In this document: positions 1-11,100 of the stretch, one piece after another
How positions within the stretch are numbered: the first letter of the stretch is position 1
Layout of the letters: every line of letters begins with the position of its first letter
Assembly (NCBI GenBank): GCA_024336345.1
Contig: JANFOG010000003.1
Span: forward strand, 3,292,501 to 3,356,500
From: Mariannaea sp. PMI_226
Taxonomy: Eukaryota; Ascomycota; Sordariomycetes; Hypocreales; Nectriaceae
Reading direction: 5' to 3'
DNA length: 64,000 nt
Notes under the pieces: model-generated
The model's input: the letters and a program-made list of their open reading frames with translations, nothing else
The model's database searches: none
What the model was told of the DNA's origin: nothing
Position numbers and translations under genes: made by a program

Positions 1-1013
1 TCTAGTCTGTTCTCAATATTAAAGCCCCTCAAACAGATGAATGGATGATATTCATTCTGTATCCTCATGAGCATTGATGGAACAATAGGCGTGAATAGCC
101 TCCCCCATAACAGAATAAAGGGCTACTCAGCCTTACACTTGATTAGTACTTATAGAACTCATGTAAGTTCACTGAAGTAAACGATACCATATCAAACTAG
201 GAGAGAGGACACTGTGTATCCTTTCTCTAACGTTCATGAAGAAACCATCTGGACTGAATAGCTAGTGAAGCCATGAGCATTCAAGACACGCAACACGAAT
301 GAGCAGGAAGTTTATGTAAAGTCACCCTGTATTCTTAAATCTGTAGTAGCCGAGGAAGATGGGCTGGGAAGAGTGTCAGGTTCGGTGATTGAGGCGTCAG
401 GATAGCAGAATAGGACACACCTGGTTGACACATCTGGTTGACATGCGCGTTGGCCTCCAAATTGGTAATATTACATGCCACCATGAAAATTCAAAGGACA
501 CTCAGTAAAGTCTTGCGAGAACGATAGTTTAAGAACTCAAGATGGTCAAGATAGTGTAAGGACGTTGATCAAAACCTCTTTTCACGTCTGGAGGCAAAGC
601 TTTGGGGATTAGACGACTTTTCTCATTTCTATCGCGAATCGCATCAAGAAATGAGCCACAACTGAATGATTTTTCAACCCTTGATATGCTTCCCATTGGG
701 TTTCATGTGCAAGGTCCTGCAACACTTGAGGCCCTGATCGTGAACCTGGTCCTCAGCTCACACCACTAGGAGGGATCATGAGATGACTAAGCATGGTTCT
801 GGCGTTAGGCGAAATCTCCTCCTGACGCGACCGTAATCATTGTTCATTATTCCGTAAGTTAGGAGCTCCCGGCGCCTTTCAAAACCCGACTCTCATCTTA
901 TACTATTTTTGCGTTACCTTATAGTGGAGACTGTTTAAACCCCCTTGTTCAGCAAGCATTCCTGTTCGGTCAAGAGGGTCACTAAGTCCAACGTCCTGAG
1001 AAATCCCCTCACA
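1..1013. other. intergenic, 5' flank of the first gene
   Basis: No open frame with coding character, repeat or RNA gene could be recognised. The last ~150 bases contain an AT-rich stretch (around 897-910) that could serve as core promoter for the gene starting at 1014, but there is no clear TATA box. A TATTCCGTA word lies near 849, a one-base variant of the TACTCCGTA word found elsewhere in the window. Confidence 0.5.
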
Positions 1014-2252
1014 ATGCATTACATTCGATTCCTACGACCTCCGAGGCTGGCGCCTGGCCCAGGCAACAGGCTTCAGATCCAGCTGCTTTTTACTATTACG
1101 ACCGACCTTGGTGACTCTTTCCTTCGTCCCGACAAGCCATTTGACCTTCAGATCACCGCCTCGGCGGCTAACATCGAAGGCTCCTCAACATGGCTGCTAT
1201 CCGATCCTGGCCGACTCTACTGGGAGCCTGGCATGCGTGTTTCCAAGCCCTTGGTTGATCTCCCAATTGCTTTCGAGAGAGCAATTGATATGGGTGCTCA
1301 GATTCAGATTTGCGTTCGGGCGGCAGAGCCAGCCCAGACAGCAGACGGTGTCGCGAGGATTCTTGCCATGGCATCAGAGAGGCCCAGGTATCGCCAGGAG
1401 GCCAGCCGAATGGGCGGGGTAATGCCCGCGTGGGTTTCGCTGAGCGCATCCAATGATGTGACAGATGTGTCCATGCGCAGGCTGCAGCTGAGAGACTCTC
1501 CGGCGGGTTATGTGTATGTGGAGGTGGAGGAGGAAATCGGTGAGAGCATTGCGCGTCACGTTTGGGATGCCGGTGTGGTAGCTCTCTGCGCCATTGCGGG
1601 GATTGATGCTCTGCCCGATCACCAGTCGAGCCAGCAGCCATGTATGCAAGCACTGAAGGGCATTTTCAACAGCCAGAAACTGATCAACATCCTGGAGTTG
1701 GGTTGTGGTGTCGGCATTTTGGGCGTTGGATTGGGGGCTGTCTTCCCGCGCATTGCGACGGGTGAATGCAATATTCTTATGACAGACCTGCCGGAGGCTG
1801 AGAAACGGGCGCGGTCAAATATTAATCGCATTCGTCCCGTGATCTCGGAGACGGGAGAGTCGCAGGTGAAAATCCTCTACGAGAACCTTGATTGGGAGGA
1901 TGGCAGGCAAGGGCAATTCGGTGAATTGGCCCAATCACGTCCGTGGGATTTGGTGATGCTGAGTGACTGCACCTATAATGTTGACATGCTGCCGGCATTG
2001 GTCGAAACACTGTCAGCCATTCACTTGGCCAATTTGAAGTGTGTACCTGTGGGTGAGCCTTTTACGACCAAAGTCTTCCTGGCCACAAAGCCGCGGCATG
2101 CGTCGGAGAGCGCCCTGTTCGAACTCATGGAAAGCGAAGGCTGGGAGACACTTCATCGGCAAGTGCTGCCGTTACCTGTCCTTGGCGCTGAGCCTCAATC
2201 AGTCGAGTTCTACCTCTTTGATAAGTCTAGTTTAATCAATGAGTCCAGGTAG
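1014..2252 (+). CDS. putative protein methyltransferase (Methyltransf_16 / EFM-like)
   Basis: A single-exon gene of 412 aa. Translation upstream of 1014 stays open for 23 codons, but the only in-frame ATG is at 1014, so that start is chosen. The C-terminal half has a SAM-binding class I methyltransferase fold: motif I reads LELGCGVGILG (about residues 227-237), followed by an acidic loop after strand 2 (MTDLPEA) and the post-I motif WDLVMLSDCTYN, which fits the lysine methyltransferase-like family PF10294 (Methyltransf_16, including yeast EFM-type elongation factor methyltransferases and METTL21-like enzymes). The N-terminal ~200 residues have no recognisable domain, as is usual for the larger fungal members. 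The likely role is cytosolic methylation of a protein lysine; the substrate cannot be inferred. No intron is needed. Family assignment is good, the exact subfamily is uncertain. Confidence 0.8.
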   Translation: MHYIRFLRPPRLAPGPGNRLQIQLLFTITTDLGDSFLRPDKPFDLQITASAANIEGSSTWLLSDPGRLYWEPGMRVSKPLVDLPIAFERAIDMGAQIQICVRAAEPAQTADGVARILAMASERPRYRQEASRMGGVMPAWVSLSASNDVTDVSMRRLQLRDSPAGYVYVEVEEEIGESIARHVWDAGVVALCAIAGIDALPDHQSSQQPCMQALKGIFNSQKLINILELGCGVGILGVGLGAVFPRIATGECNILMTDLPEAEKRARSNINRIRPVISETGESQVKILYENLDWEDGRQGQFGELAQSRPWDLVMLSDCTYNVDMLPALVETLSAIHLANLKCVPVGEPFTTKVFLATKPRHASESALFELMESEGWETLHRQVLPLPVLGAEPQSVEFYLFDKSSLINESR

Positions 2253-2939
2253 TAGGTGCGCGGCTCGTAGGCCAAGTTTGGTGGTGTGACTGAGGCCTTC
2301 TGGGTGAGGCGAAAGCATGCAGACTGTGCTATGTCTATCATACGAGCTAGGGAAGCAAGTCATCACTTTACAGAAGATAATGAGAGCCACTCGTCCGATT
2401 AAGATGGAGGGTCTGTCGTGTCTTGTCAAGTTGAAGCACCCCACGTCAGCTTTATGTGGCTGCCGTTGGCGGGTGATTTTCCCTTGGCAGCCTTACTTGA
2501 ACGTCTGGGGAGCCGCACTCAAGACGACGAGGCAACCACACTAGGTGACGTCTGTAGTGTTACATTGGTCATAACTGAGCTTACCCCGCGTGCGGTGCAA
2601 CAGCCAGCCGATGCGGTCAAGCCTGAATGAGAGTATTGGGCATGGCGCTTTTGCAGCGAGAGCCAGTGAGCGGAGGAAGGCCGAAGATGGTGTGTGATTA
2701 CGGGAGGTGAGAGGTTGAAGCTTTCGGGAGCGTGATGTGTTGATGTGTTGTCCGTGGCAGGATGGGTGTGGTGAGGCTCTGGGCAACAAGCATGAATGTG
2801 GTGGAATTGGGTCGCCGCGGGCCTAGTCCGATTGTCCATAAATTGAGCAAATCATGGATGGATGGAATTGAATAGCTGACATACATCTCTGTACCTTTTT
2901 CTTTTCTTTTCCCTTTCCTAAACGTATGGGTTATGAGTG
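2253..2939. other. intergenic between methyltransferase and coiled-coil genes
   Basis: Terminator region of the upstream gene and promoter of the downstream one. A pyrimidine-rich tract (about 2896-2920, CTTTTTCTTTTCTTTTCCC-like) lies just upstream of the next start codon, typical of fungal promoters or 5' leaders. No other structure seen. Confidence 0.4.
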
Positions 2940-4558
2940 ATGGCAGAGCCGAAGAATAAGAATATCACAGATTCCAAGACCAAAGGGACCAATGGTAGTC
3001 ATACCTCGGAGAAGCCTCCTCCCAATAAGCAGTCAAAACTGTGGCAGCTTCTTGCCCTAGCAAAAGACGTTACAAAAGATGTCGAGGCAATCCAGGACTA
3101 CGAGCGGACGGTGGAAGGGAGAAGGGCACTTGAGTTAGATCTCGAGGCTCGGAACTCTGAGAACCAACGACTTCGTGAGTTCAATGACAAGATTGTCAAG
3201 GAATACTCCGATTACAAGGCTCAGGCCAGTGCGAAAAGCCAGACTCTTCTCGCTGAGTTTGAGCAGAGATATAAGACTTATGAATCAAACAAGGCTGCTG
3301 TCGAGACCATGGAGAAGCAAGTTGCCGAGATGACAGTCAAGCTTGTCACCTCTGAAGGCTCGCAGAAAGCCAAGGCTGCCGAGGTCGAGAAGCTTAAGAA
3401 GCAGCTCAAGGACGCAGACACGAACGCCAAGAGTCACGAGGCGGAAATCAAGGAGATGAACGCCGACTGCGAGATGCATCGCTCGCGGATGCAGACCAGC
3501 ATTTCTGAGCTGGATGTATGCAAGCAGAAGCTGAGCAAGGCTCAGGGCGACCTCGGTGAAGATCTTCTCCATGAATACAGCCCTGAGGACCTCAAAAAGC
3601 TGTATGTTCCAAACTCCATTCTCTGCAGAGTTTGCTGGCACGTACTAACTATCGTGATAACCACAGTGGTATGAAACTGCGAGATTTCTCCAAGAAGTGC
3701 CACGGTTTGGTGATGGAGTACTTTAGCGACCCTGATGGCGCCGAAGTGAGTTGAACCTTACCGCATAATTTTTCTCATGCAACGTGATATTGACGTATAT
3801 TTCAACTTCAGTTTGCTGCGAGCGAAATTGAAGAGCTCAAACTTCGTTTCCCCAAGATCCCTCTGTCAACAATGACGACGAGACCCGCAGCCCAAATGCG
3901 ATGTGCTGTGGCGGATGCTATCATTGCTGAAGTTCTCACAAACCAGATTCTTGTACCCTTTTACTTGCCTACTCAAACTAGAGCTGCAGCATCCACTGTG
4001 CTCGACCTTTTCGGTGATGACGAGCGACGGCGAACAATCTATCGCTGCCAGATCCTCCGTTCCACATCTGACTCTGAAGATGTTGCACGCATCCAAGATG
4101 AGATTGTGCTAAAGGCAAGCGGCGAGGTTCGCCGCGCCTTGCAAGGCCTCGTCGTAGCATTCAAGCAAGCCGGCTTCTACAACGCGGTGCCCTCGCTCTT
4201 TAAGGAAGCGCAGGCGCTCTGGGCCGATGTCCAGCACTCACGAGACCTCATCACGGCAGATTGGCCAGATTTGGAGGACGTACAACCCTCCAAGTATGAG
4301 GACTACGACCAAAACGGAGCGAGCTCTCCTGGCCACAAGGGCGGCAAGGCATCAAAGCCTCAAATCGCGGCCGTGCTCTTCCCTCAGGTGGCCACACGCG
4401 AGGACCTGATCTTCAACGGAGTGGCGTTGTGGTTGAACCAGGGCTCCTTGGTGGCGGCGGCACAGGAGACCAGCGCGGCGAACGGTGAGCATGTGAAACA
4501 TGCTGCCGCATCTCGCCGCCGATCGGTCGCACAGCCGGATTCTTCGTTCCGGCGATGA
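2940..4558 (+). CDS. coiled-coil protein of unknown function
   Basis: Three exons, 2940-3601, 3667-3745 and 3812-4558, encode 495 aa. The first intron has donor GTATGT, a CTAAC branch site and acceptor CACAG; the second has donor GTGAGT and acceptor TTCAG; frames join cleanly. The open frame starts with GTG-ATG, so the ATG at 2940 is taken. Residues ~1-35 are polar and disordered. About residues 50-215 are charged and heptad-like with dense Glu/Lys/Gln, a long coiled coil without membrane segments. The C-terminal half (from the second exon on) is a helical domain with conserved-looking segments such as KLRDFSKKCHGLVMEYF. I do not recognise the family with certainty; coiled-coil proteins of this plan are often labelled only as inclusion- or meiosis-type proteins in fungi. 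Cytoplasmic or nuclear location is an inference from the lack of signals. Confidence 0.85.
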
Positions 4559-5703
4559 AAGAGGGCCACGGGAAGGCCGGAAGGGGGGCCGGGTGGAAGT
4601 GGGGCCGGGACTCTGCTCTCTACCCGGCGCTCGGCCGAGAAAAACATGGTTCTTGGTGGATGGGCTGATGCTCAAGAAGAATGATTGTACTTTATTTAGT
4701 CTTTCGCTATTTTTTTATTCTGGGCTTCGTTGCATTAGGCTTTTCTTCTTTCCTCTTTTTGGTTTTTTTTTACATCTCAGAAAAGGCACAGTTCGTCGCA
4801 TTGCTTATGAATTCGGGGGAATGGATGGGTTGAAAATGGGCAAATGGTCAACCAACCCAAAAAAAACCAAAAAAGAACAGGCATATTGACAATAGTAACA
4901 AGTGTGTAACGGTTTAACTAGGTTAGTATTAGCTCGAAAATTGAAAACGCAATTTTTTGATTTAATTTCTCAATGATAGGTAGAAGTCCCCAGAGCCATA
5001 ACGATAACGGAAGATGTCCCTCACGTTCCAACATAGAACATAGCAATCCACATGGGGACAGAATCACGAGGAGGCATTTTGCGTTATTCCGTAATTTATC
5101 CTTGGTATACCCCGTAGCTCCCCAGTAAGACGAACTTTCGATACTGGTGCTACCCATGTTCTATCTTTTGGGCGACGGGATGCGCCCGTTCTCGGCGGAT
5201 CCTGGGTGTGGTTCCTCAAATCAATTTTCCTTCCGTCAAAAGGCCCAAAAGCAAAACATAGCGCGACATGCTTCGCACGCGGAAGAATGTCGAGATTGTC
5301 TCTTCCAATTGGTCCTAAATGTGCACTGGACAACGACGAATGGCGGAGCAAACAGCGACAAATGGAGAACTGACTGTACTGCACCCAAAGACGGCCTGCA
5401 TGCACAGGAAAGTTACAACTTCTTGGGTTCAATGGGGGCTGTTTTGCGGGGAGACAAGGATCGATGAACAGGGCCGAACTACAAACAGGGGCCTTCGATA
5501 AAGGCCCCGAGTATGGTCAGAATACGATTGGGCATTGGGGAGGCCACGAGCCTGCCGCTAAGGAGCTGCATGTGTGAGGAAAAAAAAAAAGTGTTCTAAA
5601 TTCTTATTCGTATGCAAGTCCGGAGTATACAAAGATATGTCTCCTTTTGATATCCTCTGTGTAAGCGGAAGCGGGCGATTTCCGGTCTCCTCCTGTCTCA
5701 TTA

Positions 5704-5725
5704 TGCATCGTGCATCGTGCATCGT
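5704..5725. repeat. short tandem repeat (TGCATCG)x3
   Basis: Three copies of the heptamer TGCATCG in tandem, the last degenerate (ATCGTACA). Simple sequence with no evident function. Confidence 0.7.
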
Positions 5726-6005
5726 ACATTGTGTATCCGTAGTATAGCCTCAGCTTCCAATACCTTTGATCACTTTCCCCCCATAACTGCATAACTGCGT
5801 TCCTCAATAGCGTAGGAAAGGTGTGACTAACACACACGAGCTTCTCATTCCGCTACGAGCAAAAGGCAATCTCGACACATAATGAGTCAAAGTTGAAGCT
5901 GTGACCAGAAGGGGAATGGTGGAGAGAGCCTCTATGGAACCTCCACGCGACAAATACGGATACTACCGGGTTTGTGCATGCGATGGTCGTATTGTACTTA
6001 CACAG

Positions 6006-6178
6006 GACTGAAGGCGAAGTTCTTTTCGGCCCGGCACTTACCGTTTCGGCTTTAGGTCATTCTTTTTCCACCTAGCATCCATGGCTACAGATTTACTGGG
6101 CTGCAACGATTCCCCAGACTGACCGACTGAGTTCGTTTCCGGTGCCTTTAGGTCTTTCTTTTCCGCCTGGCATCCATA
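6006..6178. repeat. diverged tandem duplication around the left inverted repeat
   Basis: The segment around 6043-6083 (CGTTTCGGCTTTAGGTC..TTCCACCTAGCATCCAT) recurs at about 6134-6176 (CGTTTCCGGTGCCTTTAGGTC..TTCCGCCTGGCATCCAT), period near 91 bp. The sequence before the first copy (6006-6030, GACTGA..GAAGTTCTTTTCGG) also resembles the sequence before the second (6117-6140, GACTGACCGACTGAGTTCGTTTCCGG), so the duplicated unit probably covers about 75-95 bp. The second copy overlaps the inner end of the left inverted repeat of the element at 6088-6701. Confidence 0.6.
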
Positions 6179-6701
6179 CGTATTATACAATACATGGCTT
6201 CTCGGGGCTTTTTACCTGAGAGCATCAATGAGGGCTACCCACGACGGGCCTCGATTGAGTCCCTTGGAGGACTGCATTGAATTTATGCTTTCTCTCGACA
6301 TATGGTATATAGCAGTAGTCTATGCAGTGTTCTGTTTACAAGTTCTGCTGCTTGCTAAGCCATCACACCCACCTCTGCTCGCGGCGAGAACATTTGCCTC
6401 GTTGTTGCACCTTGCAACTTTAGAAACTTTCACTACGCGTTTGCCGAATATTACTCCGTAGAGAATAATCAATTGTCAGAATGATTGGCGACAGGAGAGG
6501 ACAAAGGAAACTGAGGAGGATGTTTTCCTGTTTATCAACGAGAATGGGTGCTTGTTCAAAGTTAGCTTGATCCAAACTCGTCTTTTGAGACAAAGTAGGA
6601 ACTGAATTATTACAGCAATAACAAATTGTTGTCAGTCTGAAGACTGACAGAAACGAACTCAGTCGGTCAGTCTGGGGAATCGTTGCAGCCCAGTAAATCC
6701 G
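6088..6701. mobile_element. MITE-like element with ~52-bp inverted repeats and TA flanks
   Basis: Positions 6091-6139 and 6650-6698 are perfect inverted copies of 49 bp; the match extends outwards to 6088 and 6701 with one mismatch. On both sides the repeat is flanked by the dinucleotide TA (6086-6087 and 6702-6703), as expected for a TA target-site duplication of the Tc1/mariner superfamily. The termini read C[AG]GATTTACTGGGC inwards. The 510-bp interior has no transposase-like frame, so this would be a non-autonomous element. It is a single copy in this window. The structure is seen directly; the superfamily assignment rests only on the TA flanks and is tentative. Confidence 0.6.
6631..6648. 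repeat. small palindrome inside the MITE-like element
   Basis: GTCAGTCT-GA-AGACTGAC, an 8-bp perfect stem with a 2-base loop, lies directly inside the right inverted repeat. Its arm sequence CAGTCT/AGACTG also occurs within the terminal repeat. Confidence 0.7.
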
Positions 6702-7664
6702 TACAGACTACCTGGGCCAGGAATCTCTAGACTGGGTACGGTACCTTTTGAACAACACGCAAGCAACTGACGGTGGTCAAAGCAAGAATCCACTACCTTA
6801 TCCCCAGAATGAACAATCGAAGCCATTTCTCTCCTCGCCCACATTCCCAAACATGTATGTACCATAGTAGGCAATCTAGTATGGTAGCTAATTACCGGTT
6901 CACGCGGTCCGAAGAAACTACTGAGTTACTCCATTCAGTAAACACCCACATCCCACTGAATTACCCCCGTCTCCACACATCCATAACACCTTGTTACGGC
7001 AGAACCAAGTTATCCAAGAAAGCTGCCCTTGCCGGATGACTCTACGTCTTCATCAAACGATCCACTGCCTGACAAATCGTATTTGACGGATCGTCCAATA
7101 GACCACATCGGCGTCCCGCTTTTGCTCCCATGCTAAACGAAAAAACCGCGTCTGTTTGTTGGTGCGTTTGCCCCAGTTCCGTTGCAGGAAGGGCTTGTCC
7201 GCGCTGTTGGCTTAATGTCCAACTCTGCAGGAAAGATTCCTCCCGGAATTAAAGCTCTAAAAGCTCCGCTTATTAGCAAAATGATGCCCGGATCAGAAAT
7301 ATTTTGTCTGTCAAGCAGTTGAGAGGGGTACATCAGGGGGTGTCCACAAGGAAAACGCAAAATGGATTTTGACAAACATGCAGAGTGATCCAACTGCTCT
7401 CTTTCTTGCCCAAGGTCGACTGTGATAGATTGAATCTCGCCTTTTGTTTTTCAGCCTTATCGGTGCTCTATCAAAATAGCCAACTTTGACTATGCAGATA
7501 CCTATTTTCACTGTTAGAATTATTACCATGGTTGCTGTTAGGGCCGTTATACTATGTACAGATCAGAAAGACGCCCCCCTTGTTTACTAGTTGGCCACTA
7601 TAGTATAATTAGGAAGGCTCGTTTATTTCTCGACTTACCCCACCGCTCTTGTCATGAAGACCAT

Positions 7665-7709
7665 GTTATGTTATGCCCTGTGGCCGACCAGGGCACACAG
7701 TAGCATAAC
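7665..7709. repeat. imperfect stem-loop
   Basis: GTTATG..GCCCTG (7665-7680) faces CAGGGC..CATAAC (7689-7709); the GCCCTG/CAGGGC and GTTATG/CATAAC blocks are complementary with unpaired bases between. It lies about 430 bp upstream of the PDR transporter start. Function unknown. Confidence 0.5.
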
Positions 7710-7765
7710 GTTCAGAGGTGATGCTCAGATAGCTTGGCAGCCGCCACCCCTCTTGTTCAGTCGTT

Positions 7766-7772
7766 TATAAAA
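7766..7772 (+). promoter_or_regulatory. TATA-like box upstream of PDR transporter
   Basis: TATAAAA, 366-372 bp before the start codon at 8138, preceded by pyrimidine-rich DNA. If used, the 5' leader would be about 340 nt, or shorter if it contains an intron. Confidence 0.35.
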
Positions 7773-8137
7773 CAGTTTTCTCCGGTGCAGATATTGAAGG
7801 TGTGGAGGGGTGGGGTGTGAATCCATGGTTCCTTAAACACGAATCAATATCAGCGCTTTGTTTGCACAGTCGCTTTGCCTCGTTTTCTATTTCTATCCAA
7901 ACATCCACAACCTGACCAACTTGTTTTCTGTCTACAGTTATCTGTCGACGATACTCCCCATACCATCTCCAGGTCTGCCCATAAGGCCCTCACAACTCAT
8001 ACCCTGACCTTCTCTTCCAGTCAACAGTTTGCTCTCTTGAGTCAATTCAATTTCGAGGTAGCCAACCTTTGGGTTGCTGAAACAGCCTCGACTGCGAGTT
8101 CTGTTTATCTGGTCACAAACACAACCAGTACAGTTGC

Positions 8138-11100
8138 ATGATGGCTGGAAGCGGGTTCGAAAAGGCCGAGGAGGCGGCCACTTCCTCGTACATACCTAGA
8201 GAAGCAGAATCTAAATCTCGATCATCACAGGAATCCAACTCGACTGCTGACAACAATGGACCACGCGGTTCCACCACGCAACCCGGCCGTGGTGTTTCTA
8301 TTGAGCAGGCTGAAGCCGAGTTCGCAGAGCTCCAAAGGGAGTTGACTGGTATCTCCCGGGCGAGTCGCCAGAAAGGCAGAAAGAGTATGGACCCTGAAAA
8401 GGGTGGTGCTAATGTGTCTATCTCGGATGATGCTTCTGTCTTTGATCTTGAGGCTGCTCTGAGGGGAAATCTAGATGCAGAACGAGAGGTTGGCATTCGT
8501 TCCAAGCACGTTGGTGTGTACTGGGAGGATTTAACTGTCAAGGGCGTTGGTGGTATGACAAACTACGTCCAGACCTTCCCCAACGCCTTTATCAACTTTT
8601 TCAATGTCGTCACCCCTGTCCTTGACCTGCTTGGCCTGGGTCCAAAGCCCGCCGAGGCCACTCTTCTCGACGAATTCCAAGGTGTTTGCAATCCCGGCGA
8701 GATGGTTCTCGTCTTGGGCAAGCCTGGATCTGGATGCACTACTTTTCTGAAGACGATTGCCAACCAACGATACGGCTACACCTCAGTTACTGGAGAGGTT
8801 CTGTATGGACGCTGGACCGCAAAGGAGTTCAACAAATACCGTGGTGAGGCTGTGTACAACGCCGAAGATGACGTCCACCATCCCACCCTGACGGTAGAGC
8901 AGACCCTGGGCTTCGCTTTGGACACCAAGATGCCTGCCAAGCGGCCCGGTGGCATGTCTAAAGATGAATTCAAGCAGAGCGTCATCACCATGTTGTTAAA
9001 GATGTTCAACATCGAGCACACGAGGAAGACAGTTGTCGGTGACCACTTTGTTCGCGGCATTTCAGGTGGTGAGCGTAAGCGTGTCTCCATCGCTGAGGGT
9101 ATGATTACAAACGCCTGCATTCTGTCTTGGGACAACAGCACTCGAGGTCTGGATGCTAGTACTGCCCTGGATTTCGCAAAGTCGCTTCGCATCCAGACGA
9201 ATCTTTACAAAACCACCACCTTCGTGTCCTTGTATCAGGCTTCTGAGAACATCTACAACCTCTTCGACAAGGTCATGGTTATCGACGAAGGAAAGCAGGT
9301 CTACTTCGGCCCAGCAACCACCGCTCGTGCCTATTTTGAAGGACTCGGATTTGCCCCTCGACCTCGAATGACGAGCGCAGATTACTTGACTGCATGCACC
9401 GACGAATTCGAGCGAACCTACAGCGAAGGTCGCTCGGCAGCGAATGCGCCTCACAGTTCGGAGACGCTGCTAGAAGCCTTCAAGAGCTCAGATCACCAGA
9501 AAGCTCTCGACACCGAGATTGCCGATTACAAGGCTAGTCTCCAGCGCCAACAGGAGAAGCTGGATGACTTCCAGGCCGCCGTGAAGGAGGGCAAGCGTGG
9601 AACATCCAAAAAGTCTGTGTATCAAATTGGTTTCCACCTACAGGTTTGGGCTCTGATGAAACGCCAATTCACCCTGAAACTCCAAGATAGGTTCAACCTC
9701 AGTCTGGCGTGGCTTCGTAGCATCATCATCGCCATTGTCCTCGGTACCCTGTACTACGACCTCGGTAAGACGTCCGCCAGTGCTTTCAGCAAGGGAGGAC
9801 TGCTCTTTATTGCACTCTTGTTCAACGCCTTCCAGGCCTTCTCTGAACTTGCTGGAACTATGACTGGTCGCTCCATCGTCAACAAGCATAAAGCGTATGC
9901 GTTTCATCGACCTTCGGCCTTGTGGATTGCTCAGATCTTCGTTGATCAAGCCTTCGCCGCCAGTCAGATTTTCGTGTTTTCTATCATCACCTATTTCATG
10001 ACTGGGTTGGTGAGAGATGCGGGTGCTTTCTTCACATACTACCTCATGATCCTGACCGGAAACATTGCCATGACCCTGTTCTTTCGTATTATCGGATGCA
10101 TCAGCCCGGATTTCGACTACGCTATCAAATTTGCTGTCTTCGTCATCACCCTCTTAATTACCACCTGTGGCTATCTTATTCAGTATCAGTCCGAGAAGGT
10201 GTGGCTCCGTTGGATCTACTGGGTTAATTTGCTTGGATTGTCATTCAGTTCGATGATGCAGAATGAGTTTATGAGAATCGACATGACCTGCACCGCCGAT
10301 TCACTCATTCCCTCTGGCCCCGGCTATGATAATATCGATTATCAAGTTTGCACTCTCCCTGGATCGACAGGTGGAACGACGTTCGTCAAGGGCTCCGACT
10401 ACATTGCCCGCGGATTTTCGTATATGCCCGGCGATCTCTGGCGCAACTGGGCCATTGTAGTGGCTATAATTATTTTCTTCTTGATTCTCAACGTAGTTCT
10501 TGGTGAGTTCGTGAAATACGGCATGGGTGGCAACTCTTTCAAAGTCTACGCCAGACCAAACAAGGAGCGCAAGGCCCTCAATGAGAAGCTCACTGAAGCC
10601 CGGGATGCCAGGCGGAAGGACAGGTCGAACGAAGCTGGCTCCGATCTCAAGGTCGAATCCGACAGCATTCTTACCTGGGAGAACCTGAACTACGATGTGC
10701 CTGTTCCTGGTGGTACTCGCCGCCTTCTCGATAACGTCTTCGGATATGTTCGACCTGGTGAATTGACGGCCCTCATGGGTGCATCGGGTGCGGGAAAGAC
10801 GACACTGTTGGATGTTTTAGCCGCCCGAAAGAATATTGGTGTTATCGAAGGCGAAGTTCTTGTTGATGGTGCGAAACCCGGCAAACAGTTCCAACGATCG
10901 ACCTCATATGCTGAGCAGCTTGATCTTCATGAGCCCACTCAGACTGTCAGAGAGGCTCTCCGGTTCTCCGCCGAATTACGTCAACCCTATGATGTCCCGA
11001 TTACCGAACGCCACAGCTACGTTGAAGAAATCATATCATTGCTGGAGATGGAGGCCATCGCTGATTGCATTATCGGAACGCCAGAAGCTGGTCTCACTGT

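Larger units (their letters stand above)
4559..8140. other. 3.6-kb intergenic region holding a MITE-like element
   Basis: Long non-coding region between the coiled-coil gene and the PDR transporter. It holds a T-rich stretch just after the stop codon (about 4690-4770), a TGCATCG triplet repeat (5704-5725), a duplicated segment (about 6006-6178), the inverted-repeat element at 6088-6701, a TACTCCGTA word (6452-6460), a stem-loop at 7665-7709 and a TATA-like box at 7766. Open frames in it are short, lack ATG starts or family resemblance, and are not reported as genes. Confidence 0.5.

Noticed and set aside
4500..4889. 129-codon frame overlapping the 3' end of the coiled-coil gene
   Set aside because: Overlaps the real exon in another frame and then runs through T-rich 3' flank.
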